A program made the translations under genes and the position numbers. Of a stretch of 13,362 nucleotides of DNA, positions 1 to 7,110 are shown one piece after another. The notes under the pieces were generated by a model, which ran no database searches, had not been told where the DNA came from, and saw nothing but the letters and a program-made list of their open reading frames with translations. This stretch comes from Chloroflexi bacterium RBG_19FT_COMBO_55_16 (GTDB taxonomy: Bacteria > Chloroflexota > Anaerolineae > Anaerolineales > UBA4823). The first letter of the stretch is position 1; every line of letters begins with the position of its first letter. The DNA lies in the NCBI GenBank assembly GCA_001795335.1, contig MGOK01000128.1, positions 1,991 to 15,352 of the forward strand, written 5' to 3'.

Positions 1-236
1 CCACCAGCCCAGACCCTGCGGAGGCAGCCGAAAGGACAGACCAGCGGAGACGCGTTCGAGCAGTGCTCGCCCAGATGCAGCCGCGCGCCGCGAAGGTGTT
101 GATTTTACGCTTTTCAGGTTTTACTTACGCCGAGATCGCAGCCGCCATCGGAGTGGCGCCTAATTCAATTGGCACTTTGCTGGCGCGCGCCGAAGGAGAA
201 TTTGAGAACATCTACCGTAAGTTAGAAGGAGCATGA
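1..236 (+). CDS. ECF-type RNA polymerase sigma factor, C-terminal part (5' truncated by window edge)
   Basis: Reading frame 3 is open from the window edge to a TGA at 234-236, giving the last 77 residues of a protein. The visible part is a sigma-70 region 4 helix-turn-helix: the run VLILRFSGFTYAEIAAAIGV is the usual scaffold and first helix (cf. 'GFSYEEIA..LG'), followed by PNSIGTLLARAEGEF as the recognition helix that would contact the -35 element. Regions 2 and upstream lie outside the window. The stop overlaps the ATG of the next gene (ATGA, 233-236), an arrangement typical of an ECF sigma factor and its anti-sigma partner. An AGAAGGAG sequence inside the sigma 3' end (224-231) serves the next gene. 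Its target promoters cannot be deduced from this fragment. Confidence 0.88.
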   Translation, partial: TSPDPAEAAERTDQRRRVRAVLAQMQPRAAKVLILRFSGFTYAEIAAAIGVAPNSIGTLLARAEGEFENIYRKLEGA

Positions 237-1414
237 AGATGCATCTCACAGATGGGGAAATCCGTGCCTTACTAGACCGTGAACTGAGTGCTCTCGAAAA
301 GGAAAGAGTCGAGCAGCACCTGGGTGAATGCTCTCAGTGCAGGACGCAAGCCGAAACACTATCCGAGCGCGCCGGGCAAATCGGCGCGCACCTGGCAGTC
401 CTGGCTCCCCAATCCGGCGAGGCGCCGAGCCCGGCTAACCTTGCCCGAGCCCGGCTAGAGACTCGGGTTATAAATATGGAGGAAAAAACTATGTTTAAGA
501 AGATATTTGCTCGCCAATACCGGCTGGCCTGGGTGGCAGTGGCTATCATTGCCTTCCTGGCTGTTGCCCTGGCCTTCCCCCCGGTGCAGGCCATTGCCAA
601 CAGTTTTCTCGGTCTGTTCCGCGTCCAGCAGGTCACATTCGTCCAGGTCAATCCTGGCAACCTGCCTGACCAGCTCGGCTCTTCATCACAATTTGAGTAC
701 ATGCTCTCGGAGGATGTTCGATTCGAAGAGATGGGTGAGCCACAGAAGGCAGCCGACGCGGCCGAAGCCAGCGCCCTGGCAGGCATCGCCGTCCGCTTAC
801 CGGACTCTATCGAAGGCGATCTGCGTTTGGAAGTCCAGCCTGGGACACAAGCATCTTTCAAGGTTAATTTAGCTCGCGTGCGAGCTGTGTTGGCCGAACT
901 CGGCCAGGCTGACCTCCAGTTGCCTGACGAGATAGATGGGGCTACCATAACCCTGGAACTGCCTACATCCGTAGTTGCCGCATACGGTGATTGCGAGGTA
1001 GACTCTGAGGCAGGCCAGGCAGCCGGTTCTGACCCTGATGCCCCGACCCCACGTCTACCAGAGTGCACCACCCTGGCGCAGATGATCAGTCCGACCATCA
1101 CAGCCCCACCTGGGCTAGACCTGGCCAAAATCGGCGAGGCTTTCCTGCAAGTGATGGGAATGTCGCCCGAAGAAGCAGCCCGTTTCAGCCAAACCGTGGA
1201 TTGGACAACGACCCTGGTCATACCCATTCCGCGCTACGGAACGGATTATAAGGACGTCCAGGTAGATGGTGTGCAGGGGTGGTTTATCCAGCAATCCCTC
1301 GAGGACCAAGCCGACCAGTATCTGCTGATCTGGATAAAAGACGAAATTGTATATGCCCTCACCGGCCCTGGGAACATTAGCACTGCCCTAACGATTGCAG
1401 AATCGCTGAAGTAA
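233..1414 (+). CDS. Probable membrane zinc-finger anti-sigma factor
   Basis: 393 residues. The N-terminus carries a zf-HC2/ZAS-type motif, H29-x3-C33-x2-C36, in the usual helix context (LTDGEIRALLDRELS...). Such domains bind and hold an ECF sigma factor. A linker leads to one hydrophobic helix at about 98-115, preceded by a basic stretch (KKIFARQYR). The remaining ~275 residues would be outside the membrane and presumably sense envelope conditions. No enzymatic motif was recognised there. The start is ATG 233, with AGAAGGAG just upstream and a 4-bp overlap with the sigma gene. In-frame ATG 491 (Met87) has its own strong Shine-Dalgarno sequence, so a second, finger-less product is possible. 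The zinc motif, membrane topology and gene order are seen; the anti-sigma role is inferred from them. The outer domain is unassigned. Confidence 0.85.
   Translation: MKMHLTDGEIRALLDRELSALEKERVEQHLGECSQCRTQAETLSERAGQIGAHLAVLAPQSGEAPSPANLARARLETRVINMEEKTMFKKIFARQYRLAWVAVAIIAFLAVALAFPPVQAIANSFLGLFRVQQVTFVQVNPGNLPDQLGSSSQFEYMLSEDVRFEEMGEPQKAADAAEASALAGIAVRLPDSIEGDLRLEVQPGTQASFKVNLARVRAVLAELGQADLQLPDEIDGATITLELPTSVVAAYGDCEVDSEAGQAAGSDPDAPTPRLPECTTLAQMISPTITAPPGLDLAKIGEAFLQVMGMSPEEAARFSQTVDWTTTLVIPIPRYGTDYKDVQVDGVQGWFIQQSLEDQADQYLLIWIKDEIVYALTGPGNISTALTIAESLK
478..493 (+). promoter_or_regulatory. Internal ribosome binding site and in-frame ATG within the anti-sigma gene
   Basis: GGAGG at 478-482 lies 8 nt before an in-frame ATG (491-493, Met87), ideal Shine-Dalgarno spacing. 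Initiation here would give a ~307-residue protein that starts just before the membrane helix and lacks the zinc finger. The spacing is observed; use in the cell is not shown. The motif could also be the relic of an earlier gene boundary. Confidence 0.45.
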
Positions 1415-1432
1415 GGTAAAATCGAGACTCGA
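1395..1432 (+). promoter_or_regulatory. Candidate promoter for the ABC transporter genes, with adjacent small palindrome
   Basis: TTGCAG (1395-1400) and TAAAAT (1417-1422) are separated by 16 nt, acceptable for a sigma-70 type promoter, though the -35 box is weak. The perfect 11-bp palindrome TCGAGACTCGA (1422-1432) begins at the last base of the -10 box and covers the expected transcription start, where an operator could act. The promoter overlaps the anti-sigma stop codon (1412-1414). This is a motif-based guess. Confidence 0.35.
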
Positions 1433-1437
1433 AACGG

Positions 1438-1476
1438 AAAGCGTGAAACGTGGTCACGCATCACGTTTCACGCTTT
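1438..1476. repeat. Long perfect palindrome, terminator-like hairpin (repeat copy 1)
   Basis: The arms 1438-1452 (core GCGTGAAACGTG, 1441-1452) and 1462-1476 (core CACGTTTCACGC) pair perfectly over 15 bp around a 9-nt loop. The right arm runs into TTTTA, so the hairpin could terminate transcription after the anti-sigma gene. If the promoter at 1395-1422 is real, it could instead act as a leader hairpin before the ABC genes. A related sequence occurs at 9956-10002, so this is probably a copy of a dispersed palindromic repeat rather than a one-off terminator. Confidence 0.7.
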
Positions 1477-1519
1477 TACGTTCCTACGCCTTGCTTTTCA
1501 CGGATCACGAGTTCAATTG

Positions 1520-2449
1520 ATGTCTGCTGCCTCCCTTCCACCTGCCATCGAAATCCATGGATTACGGAAAGAATTCGGCGATAAAATAGCTGTCGCGGAC
1601 CTCACTCTGCGTGTCGAGCGCGGGGAAGTGTTTGGTTTCTTGGGGCCAAATGGAGCCGGCAAGACCACCGCGGTCAAGATGTTGCTAGGGTTGATTCACC
1701 CGACGGCCGGGGAAGGCCAGCTGCTCGGTGCGCCGCTTGGCGATCACCGCCGGCGCGCCCGGGTTGGTTTCTTACCAGAACATTTCCGCTTTCATGACTG
1801 GCTGACAGCGACTGAATTTCTCACGCTGCATTGCAACCTCTACCACATGCCGCGCGACATCACCGACCGGCGCGTGCCTGAATTATTGGAACTGGTCGGC
1901 CTGAGTCCCCATGCCGGGAAGAGATTGCGCGCCTTTTCGAAGGGCATGCTCCAGCGCATTGGCCTGGCTCAAGCTTTGCTCAATGACCCACAGTTGGTCA
2001 TCCTGGATGAGCCAACTTCCGGGCTAGACCCGGTTGGGCGCCGCCTGGTGCGGGATATCATTCGCGAGCAATGTGAGCAGGGCACCACCGTATTCCTTAA
2101 TTCGCATCTGCTTAGCGAGGTGGAGATCACCTGCGATCGTGTAGCGTTTATCAAACAAGGCGAAATCCTGCGCACAAGCCAGCTGCAAACCCTGGTCGAA
2201 GGGGAGCTGACTGTGGAAGTGCGCGCCCGCAACCTGAGGCCAGAGATCGTCGCTGGGTTGTCTCGCTGGAGTCAGAATGTGCGCGCCGACGGAGAGCATC
2301 TATCCTTAACCCTGATGAACGAATCCGATTTGCCGCTTATCAATCGATATCTGGTCGAGGGCGGAGTCGACGTATTTGCCCTGCGGCCGCAGCACCTTTC
2401 GCTTGAAGACCTGTTCATTCAGATTGTCGGCACGGATGGAGGCCTGTGA
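1520..2449 (+). CDS. ABC transporter ATP-binding protein
   Basis: 309 residues from ATG 1520; a TTG directly upstream (1517) is an alternative start, and neither has a good Shine-Dalgarno sequence. All ABC ATPase signatures are present: Walker A GPNGAGKT (42-49), an atypical Q-loop region GFLPEHF (83-89) with Glu where Gln is usual, signature FSKGMLQ (139-145), Walker B LVILDEPTSGLDP (159-171) and the switch His196. The region after about residue 220 is the regulatory tail common in exporter-type ATPases of the CcmA/NosF kind. It is followed directly by a permease gene, with which it should form an ABC-2 type complex: two ATPases driving a membrane partner. The substrate cannot be told from sequence. 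Position after an ECF sigma/anti-sigma pair hints at an envelope-related role, but the candidate promoter at 1395-1422 allows separate control. Confidence 0.93.
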   Translation: MSAASLPPAIEIHGLRKEFGDKIAVADLTLRVERGEVFGFLGPNGAGKTTAVKMLLGLIHPTAGEGQLLGAPLGDHRRRARVGFLPEHFRFHDWLTATEFLTLHCNLYHMPRDITDRRVPELLELVGLSPHAGKRLRAFSKGMLQRIGLAQALLNDPQLVILDEPTSGLDPVGRRLVRDIIREQCEQGTTVFLNSHLLSEVEITCDRVAFIKQGEILRTSQLQTLVEGELTVEVRARNLRPEIVAGLSRWSQNVRADGEHLSLTLMNESDLPLINRYLVEGGVDVFALRPQHLSLEDLFIQIVGTDGGL

Positions 2450-3285
2450 TGGCGACGCTGGTCATAGCTCGTCTCACCTTTCGTGAAGCTGCCCGGCGCA
2501 AGATCCTCTTGGCGGCGTTGCTCCTGGGGATAGTTTTTTTAACCATCTATGGCCTCGGATATCACTATGTAAATGTAGAATTGAACCGCACTGGCAGCGG
2601 TCCAGGTATGTTACAGCGCAATGAGATCCGCAACTTTCTGCTGATGGCCGGCCTGTATGTAGTTAACTTCCTCACTGTCATGATGGCAGTCCTGACTTCG
2701 GTAGATACCTTATCCGGTGAAATCGCCTCCGGGACAATCCACACGTTGGTTTCCAAACCACTGCAACGTTGGGAAATCATCCTGGGCAAATGGTTGGGAT
2801 TTACCGGTATGCTAACCCTCTACCTGCTGCTCATGGCTGGGGGCGTGATCGGGTTGGTATTCTTAATCTCGGGATACATTGCCCCCCACACCTCGCAGGG
2901 GCTTGTGCTGATGTGGCTCAATGGTGTTCTTCTGCTGGGCGTCTCTCTCCTGGGTGGGGCGATGTTCTCCACGCTTGCCAATGGGGTAATGGTCTTCGGG
3001 CTTTACGGCATCGCCTTCTTAGGCGGTTGGATTGAGCAGATCGGCTCGTTTATCCAGAATCAGACGGCGGTCAATATCGGGATTATCTCCAGCCTGATTA
3101 TCCCGAGCGAGGCGCTCTGGAAACGGGCAGCCTTCGAGATGGAGTCTCCTCTGGTGAGGGCACTGGGTTTTTCACCCTTCTCCGCGCCAACTGTCCCCAG
3201 CCCGGTGATGGTTGGCTACGCCGTCGTCTACGCCATTGTCGCATTGATCCTGGCGATCCGGCAGTTCAACCGAAGGGATTTATAG
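2449..3285 (+). CDS. ABC-2 type transporter permease
   Basis: 278 residues with about six hydrophobic segments (near 20-40, 65-87, 112-140, 150-175, 178-195 and 252-272). The N-terminus (ARLTFREAARRKILLAALLL) and the SGEIASGTIHTLVSKP segment followed by RWEIILGKW are characteristic of NosY-like ABC-2 permeases. It should be the membrane half of the transporter whose ATPase ends at the same base. The start chosen is ATG 2449, six nt after GGAGG (2438-2442) and overlapping the ATPase stop by one base (TGATG). GTG 2446 is an alternative giving one extra residue. The tight coupling implies equimolar synthesis with the ATPase. Substrate unknown. Confidence 0.88.
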   Translation: MATLVIARLTFREAARRKILLAALLLGIVFLTIYGLGYHYVNVELNRTGSGPGMLQRNEIRNFLLMAGLYVVNFLTVMMAVLTSVDTLSGEIASGTIHTLVSKPLQRWEIILGKWLGFTGMLTLYLLLMAGGVIGLVFLISGYIAPHTSQGLVLMWLNGVLLLGVSLLGGAMFSTLANGVMVFGLYGIAFLGGWIEQIGSFIQNQTAVNIGIISSLIIPSEALWKRAAFEMESPLVRALGFSPFSAPTVPSPVMVGYAVVYAIVALILAIRQFNRRDL

Positions 3286-3289
3286 CTCA

Positions 3290-4294
3290 GTGCGCTCTGT
3301 GATGCGCTTTGCCAGTGGGGCATACCTGGTTTTGCTCCTGGTCTGGCTTATGGCCTACCTGCTGACCGGGGATCGTTTTACTTTCATAGCCCTGGTTAAC
3401 TACCTGGCTGTCTACCTTTTCTTCCCCTTACCGCTGGTTCTGATCGTTGCGCTCCTCTGCAAGGAACGCAACTTGTGGATCGGTTTTTCCCTGGGCCTTA
3501 TTGCCTTCCTTTGGCTATGGGGAGGCCTTTTCGTACCGAGCCTCAAGCGCCCCTCGCCAACGGAACCCTCCCTAACGGTGATGACTTATAATGTTTTGGC
3601 CTGGCATCAATATAACGAAGCGGTGTTGCAAACCATTCGCGCCGAAGACCCCGACATTGTCCTTTTGCAAGAGCTCAACCGCGGCCTGGCCCGGACGCTG
3701 GAGACGGAGCTGGGCGAGGAGTATCCCTATCAGGTGCTTGAGCCAGTGGATAACCCCACCGGGATTGGTGTGATCAGTAAATATCCAATCCATCCAACTG
3801 GCGAACAATTATCCTTAAAATGGGTTGGTGGGCCGCAAGTACTCAAGTTGCTTTGGAATGGGGAGACAGTGAGACTGGTCAACTTCCACATGTATCCGAC
3901 AACCAGCCTTGGTCCTGCCAATGTCGTCGAAGCCAGTATCCGTTTACGGGAAGCGGAGGCGCGCCTGCTCGCGGACCTTGCCCACCTTTCAGGGCCGGCG
4001 ATCATGGGCGGCGATGCCAATTCTGCGCCGCTTAGTAAATCCTATCGAATCCTGACCAGCGAATTACAGGATGCCTGGCATCCGGCCGGCTTTGGGTTGG
4101 GCCATACTTTTCCCGGCAGCACCATCCCAGGCAGCGATCGCCCTCGCCTGGGTAGCTGGTACGTACCTCCCTGGCTGGTGCGGATTGACTATGTGTTCCA
4201 TTCCGCTGATTGGGTCACGCTGTCGGCCAGGTTAGCGCGCTTTGATGGGGTTTCTGATCACCGGGGAGTCGTCGTGGTGCTCAAGCTCAAATAG
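3290..4294 (+). CDS. Membrane-anchored endonuclease/exonuclease/phosphatase (EEP) family protein
   Basis: 334 residues. Three hydrophobic segments at about 10-27, 32-57 and 62-82 anchor the protein. The rest is an EEP fold with the full metal/catalytic set in order: TYNVLAW (Asn101), DIVLLQEL (Glu128), NFHMYP (His200), GGDANSAPL (Asp242, Asn244), RIDYVF (Asp300) and SDHRG (Asp323-His324). The family hydrolyses phosphodiester or phosphomonoester bonds in DNA, RNA, inositol phosphates or sphingolipids. The specific substrate is not readable; a membrane-tethered form could act on phospholipid or extracytoplasmic substrates. The start is GTG 3290, four bases after the permease stop, with GAAGGG at 3272-3277 somewhat far upstream; ATG 3302 (Met5) is possible. 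The close spacing suggests one operon with the ABC genes. Confidence 0.85.
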   Translation: MRSVMRFASGAYLVLLLVWLMAYLLTGDRFTFIALVNYLAVYLFFPLPLVLIVALLCKERNLWIGFSLGLIAFLWLWGGLFVPSLKRPSPTEPSLTVMTYNVLAWHQYNEAVLQTIRAEDPDIVLLQELNRGLARTLETELGEEYPYQVLEPVDNPTGIGVISKYPIHPTGEQLSLKWVGGPQVLKLLWNGETVRLVNFHMYPTTSLGPANVVEASIRLREAEARLLADLAHLSGPAIMGGDANSAPLSKSYRILTSELQDAWHPAGFGLGHTFPGSTIPGSDRPRLGSWYVPPWLVRIDYVFHSADWVTLSARLARFDGVSDHRGVVVVLKLK

Positions 4295-4378
4295 TTGGGG
4301 GAAGTTCGCTTGAAAAGAACGACCGTAAATCTAAATCATCCAAAATTGCGTAACATTATCATAATATCCCGGTGATGA

Positions 4379-4387
4379 TGGTAAAAT
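4379..4387 (+). promoter_or_regulatory. Extended -10 promoter box just before the CDP-alcohol phosphatidyltransferase gene
   Basis: TGGTAAAAT (TGn plus TAAAAT at 4382-4387) ends 7 nt before ATG 4395, so transcription would start at or next to the start codon. No Shine-Dalgarno sequence is present, which fits a leaderless mRNA. No convincing -35 box was found. The rest of the 100-bp gap 4295-4394 shows no gene and no clear terminator. Confidence 0.5.
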
Positions 4388-4394
4388 CCTGACT

Positions 4395-5603
4395 ATGCTC
4401 TCGCGGTCTTTAAATCATAATTCTTCCCTCACCAGCCTGCGCATCAGGTGGCTTGGTCTGGCTTTGGCTTTAACCCTGGTGGTGACGACCGGCTCTGCCT
4501 GGTTATATACAGCCTGGCAGCCGGGTTATGCCTTGCGTTGGCTGGCCTTGGCAGCTGGTATGTCCGTCTACTTGTCGGGGATACTCTGGCGGTATCTGCC
4601 GGATAACCACCGCGCTGAGGAAAAGCGCCTCTTGCCCTATTTCGGGGCTGGCAACAACCTTACCCTACTGCGTGGAATCCTTTTGGTGGCTCTGGCAGGA
4701 TTTCTGTTTTCCCCGCTTCCGCCGGGGGGGCTGGCCTGGCTGCCCGGCCTTATCTACACCCTGGCTGCCATCGCCGACCTGTTCGATGGATATCTGGCGC
4801 GCCGGTCGAACCAGGTGACACAATTGGGCGAGAAGCTGGATATGAGCCTGGATGGGCTGGGAGTCTTGATCGCCTCGGTTTTGGTCGTGCAGTACGGGCA
4901 AGTGCCAGCCTGGTATCTACTCGTTGGGCTGGCGCGTTATCTCTTCCTGGCCGGCACCTGGCTGCGGCGAAGGTTGGGGAAGCCGGTCTATGAACTGGCA
5001 TCCAGTTCCACGCGTCGCCCCTTTGCCGGAGCTCAAATGGGGCTGATTGCCGTTGTCATGTGGCCGATTTTTTCGCCGCCGGGGACCTCTCTTGCAGCCA
5101 CACTGTTTGCCTTACCATTTCTGATCGGTTTCACCCGGGATTGGCTGACGGTTAGCGGAGCCCTCATCGCTGGAGCAGATCGATCCAACCTCAAGTCTGA
5201 CGTTTCAGGAATCACTTCTTCATCTGCCGCTATGGAGCCGGGTTATTGGCCAGGGCGCTTCATTGCAGATTGGGCACCAGTCATTTTACGTGCCAGCATT
5301 ATCATTCTCCTCGCCCCAGTCTTGGTTCAAAGAATAGGGGGTTTTCCAGCCAGTTTCTGGACCGCCCTGGCTAACTTGTTGGCTGTGGCCGGGGTGATTC
5401 TGCTGGCTTTCGGGGCTGCCGGGCGTGTGGCTGCTTTGGCCGTGTTGTTTTCCCTCGGCATCTACCAACAGTATTCAAATCTTACTGTGACCGATTCCAT
5501 CGCGATTGTCGCGGCATGTGGTTTATTCTTCCTGGGGACGGGCGCCTTCTCCTTGTGGACCCCGGAGAAGCGGATCATCAACAAACGAATTGGGGAGGCC
5601 TGA
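4395..5603 (+). CDS. CDP-alcohol phosphatidyltransferase with C-terminal DoxX-like membrane domain
   Basis: 402 residues, about twice the usual family length. Two N-terminal hydrophobic segments (about 16-40, 46-64) precede the transferase domain, which holds a perfect CDP-OH-P motif: D128-x2-D131-G132-x2-A-R-x8-G-x3-D149-x3-D153. These Asp residues bind the metal and CDP in enzymes that move a phosphoalcohol or phosphatidyl group from a CDP donor to an alcohol, as in phosphatidylglycerophosphate or phosphatidylinositol synthesis. From about residue 292 there are four more hydrophobic segments with a DoxX-like pattern (GAAGRVAALAVLF, then LGTGAFSLW), suggesting a fusion; that part is a weaker call. 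The start is ATG 4395, with a -10 box just upstream. The following flippase-like gene uses a ribosome binding site inside this gene's 3' end, so the two are coupled. The acceptor alcohol is unknown. Confidence 0.85.
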   Translation: MLSRSLNHNSSLTSLRIRWLGLALALTLVVTTGSAWLYTAWQPGYALRWLALAAGMSVYLSGILWRYLPDNHRAEEKRLLPYFGAGNNLTLLRGILLVALAGFLFSPLPPGGLAWLPGLIYTLAAIADLFDGYLARRSNQVTQLGEKLDMSLDGLGVLIASVLVVQYGQVPAWYLLVGLARYLFLAGTWLRRRLGKPVYELASSSTRRPFAGAQMGLIAVVMWPIFSPPGTSLAATLFALPFLIGFTRDWLTVSGALIAGADRSNLKSDVSGITSSSAAMEPGYWPGRFIADWAPVILRASIIILLAPVLVQRIGGFPASFWTALANLLAVAGVILLAFGAAGRVAALAVLFSLGIYQQYSNLTVTDSIAIVAACGLFFLGTGAFSLWTPEKRIINKRIGEA

Positions 5604-5607
5604 ACCC

Positions 5608-6651
5608 TTGCTACCCAGGACATGGAACGAGAGCCCTAAGCCAGTTGATCCGCAAGGGGATCAGCCATTAGCCACCCGTGCGCGAAGGCCTTTTTGGTTG
5701 CTTTTCTGGTTGGCCATTCCGCTGGTCTTGTGGTGGTCTTTCAGGGATATCCCCCTCCGAGAGGTCTGGGGAATCTTGCGCAGCTTGCAGTTGGATTCTG
5801 TCCTGATCCTGGTCAGCCTCAATGTTGCCATCCTGCTGCTGTTTAGCAGTCGCTGGTGGTTGATCCTGCGCACCCAGGGATACGCCCGCTCCTACTTATC
5901 CCTGGTCGGTTATCGACTGGCAGGGTTTGGCATCACTTACTTCACCCCAGGCCCACAGCTGGGGGGCGAACCGTTCCAGGTCTACCTGCTGCATCGCCAC
6001 CAAGGAGTTCCCCCCACGACAGCAGTCGCTAGCGTAACCCTGGATAAGATGCTGGAGCTTCTGGCCAATTTCACCTTCCTCTTGGGAGGGGTGGCGACGA
6101 TCACGGCTGCCGGATTGTTCTCTCGCCCGTCCAGCCTGGCGTTGTTGCTCGTGCCACTTGGGCTGCTGGCCTTGCCAATCGGTTACTTGATCGCTCTCTG
6201 GAATGGCCGGCTGCCGGTCACCCGCATGTTTGCCGGGATTTCACTTGCTTTCCCAAGATCATCCTGGCAGCCGAAGGCGCAAGCCGTTGCGCTTTCTGCA
6301 GAGAGTCAGATTGCGCAGTTTTGCAAGGGTCATCCTTGGGCGCTCGTTCAGGCCCTGTTCCTTTCATTCATGATCTGGGCCGTACTTATATTTGAGTTTG
6401 GTTTAGCCTTACGCTTTTTGGGGTTGCGCCTCGAATTGCCTCAGATCATCACCTTGCTTACCGCAGCTCGGATCGCCTTCCTTCTGCCCATCCCTGCTGG
6501 CCTAGGCACTCTGGAAGCCGGTCAGGTGCTGGCGACGCAGGCCTTGGGGCTCAACCCCGTGGTGGGCATCAGTCTGAGCCTGCTGATCCGGGCGCGAGAC
6601 ATTGGGTTGGGGGCTTTGGGGCTGTGGTGGGGCGGTGTCTTGTCCCGTTGA
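5608..6651 (+). CDS. Flippase-like membrane protein, lysylphosphatidylglycerol synthase TM-region family (YbhN/UPF0104)
   Basis: 347 residues from TTG 5608, chosen because GGGGAGG (5592-5598) lies 9 nt upstream. The same frame is open back to 5506, but that would overlap the preceding gene by about 100 bp and give an unlikely N-terminus. The protein is highly hydrophobic, with roughly seven or eight membrane segments. It carries family landmarks: TPGPQLGGEPFQVYLLHRHQG at about 113-133 (the conserved PGG-x-GE-like loop), LDKMLELL at 145-152, and a Pro/Gly-rich IPAGLGTLEAGQ segment near the C-terminus. Relatives include the MprF flippase domain and proteins thought to move lipid-linked substrates across the membrane. 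It follows the CDP-alcohol transferase by four bases, so the pair may make and translocate one lipid. The substrate is inference only. Confidence 0.8.
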   Translation: MLPRTWNESPKPVDPQGDQPLATRARRPFWLLFWLAIPLVLWWSFRDIPLREVWGILRSLQLDSVLILVSLNVAILLLFSSRWWLILRTQGYARSYLSLVGYRLAGFGITYFTPGPQLGGEPFQVYLLHRHQGVPPTTAVASVTLDKMLELLANFTFLLGGVATITAAGLFSRPSSLALLLVPLGLLALPIGYLIALWNGRLPVTRMFAGISLAFPRSSWQPKAQAVALSAESQIAQFCKGHPWALVQALFLSFMIWAVLIFEFGLALRFLGLRLELPQIITLLTAARIAFLLPIPAGLGTLEAGQVLATQALGLNPVVGISLSLLIRARDIGLGALGLWWGGVLSR

Positions 6652-6689
6652 ATCTAACCCGTCCATTTATCTTCAAGCTTAATTCAGTC

Positions 6690-6696
6690 AAAGGAG
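6690..6696 (+). promoter_or_regulatory. Strong Shine-Dalgarno for the small membrane protein
   Basis: AAAGGAG lies 9 nt before ATG 6706 and fixes that start. The 54-bp gap 6652-6705 contains no other clear signal. Confidence 0.7.
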
Positions 6697-6705
6697 AGAG
6701 AAACG

Positions 6706-7071
6706 ATGAAAGCAAACCAAATGAAGTTCGGAACACTTCAAATCGGGATCTTCTTGCTAACTTTGGTGACGGCCGCCGTCCATTTGATCATTTTGAACAT
6801 CCAAATGGTCAATCTCAAAGGCAGTATCGATCCCCTCTTTACCCTCAACGGGTTGGGCTACCTAGTCTTGCTGGCCGCATATTTCTTGCCGATCCCGCTA
6901 GCCAAAAACAACCGCAGCCTGGTACGTTGGGTTTACATAGGCTTTACCATCCTAACGATCCTAGCCTGGGTGGTCATGGGAGTAAAATCCGGACCCGGAG
7001 CGTTATTTGGGTATATTACCAAAATCGTCGAGGTAGCGTTGGTCGTGCTCCTTTGGTTGGACAGGCGCTAA
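6706..7071 (+). CDS. Small four-helix membrane protein of unknown function
   Basis: 121 residues, almost entirely membrane. Four hydrophobic segments lie at about 10-30, 41-62, 69-90 and 97-118, separated by short loops; the C-terminus is basic (LDRR) and predicted cytoplasmic. There are no Cys residues and no recognisable catalytic or transport motif. A strong Shine-Dalgarno sequence supports the start. The gene sits between the flippase-like gene and GTP cyclohydrolase II, with 54 and 39 bp gaps, all on one strand, so it could be a membrane accessory of either neighbour. I do not recognise a named family. Confidence 0.75.
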   Translation: MKANQMKFGTLQIGIFLLTLVTAAVHLIILNIQMVNLKGSIDPLFTLNGLGYLVLLAAYFLPIPLAKNNRSLVRWVYIGFTILTILAWVVMGVKSGPGALFGYITKIVEVALVVLLWLDRR

Positions 7072-7096
7072 CTTCAGGAAGGAAAAGCCCATCCAT

Positions 7097-7105
7097 TGGG
7101 ATAAT
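7097..7105 (+). promoter_or_regulatory. Extended -10 promoter box before ribA
   Basis: TGG directly followed by GATAAT (7100-7105) ends 5 nt before ATG 7111. No ribosome binding site is at a usable distance; the nearest AAGGA is about 25 nt away. This fits a leaderless transcript starting at or close to ATG 7111. Only 39 bp separate the genes here, so there is no room for an FMN riboswitch. Confidence 0.45.
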
Positions 7106-7110
7106 TTGTT

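Noticed and set aside
334..1227. Long minus-strand open frame (297 codons) opposite the anti-sigma gene
   Set aside because: It lies wholly within a well-supported + strand gene, has no recognisable domain, is rich in Ser/Arg/Ala as expected of an antisense frame, and has no operon context.
5506..5607. N-terminal extension of the flippase-like gene into the preceding gene
   Set aside because: The extra residues are not membrane-like and would overlap the upstream gene by about 100 bp, whereas TTG 5608 has an ideal GGGGAGG sequence 9 nt upstream.
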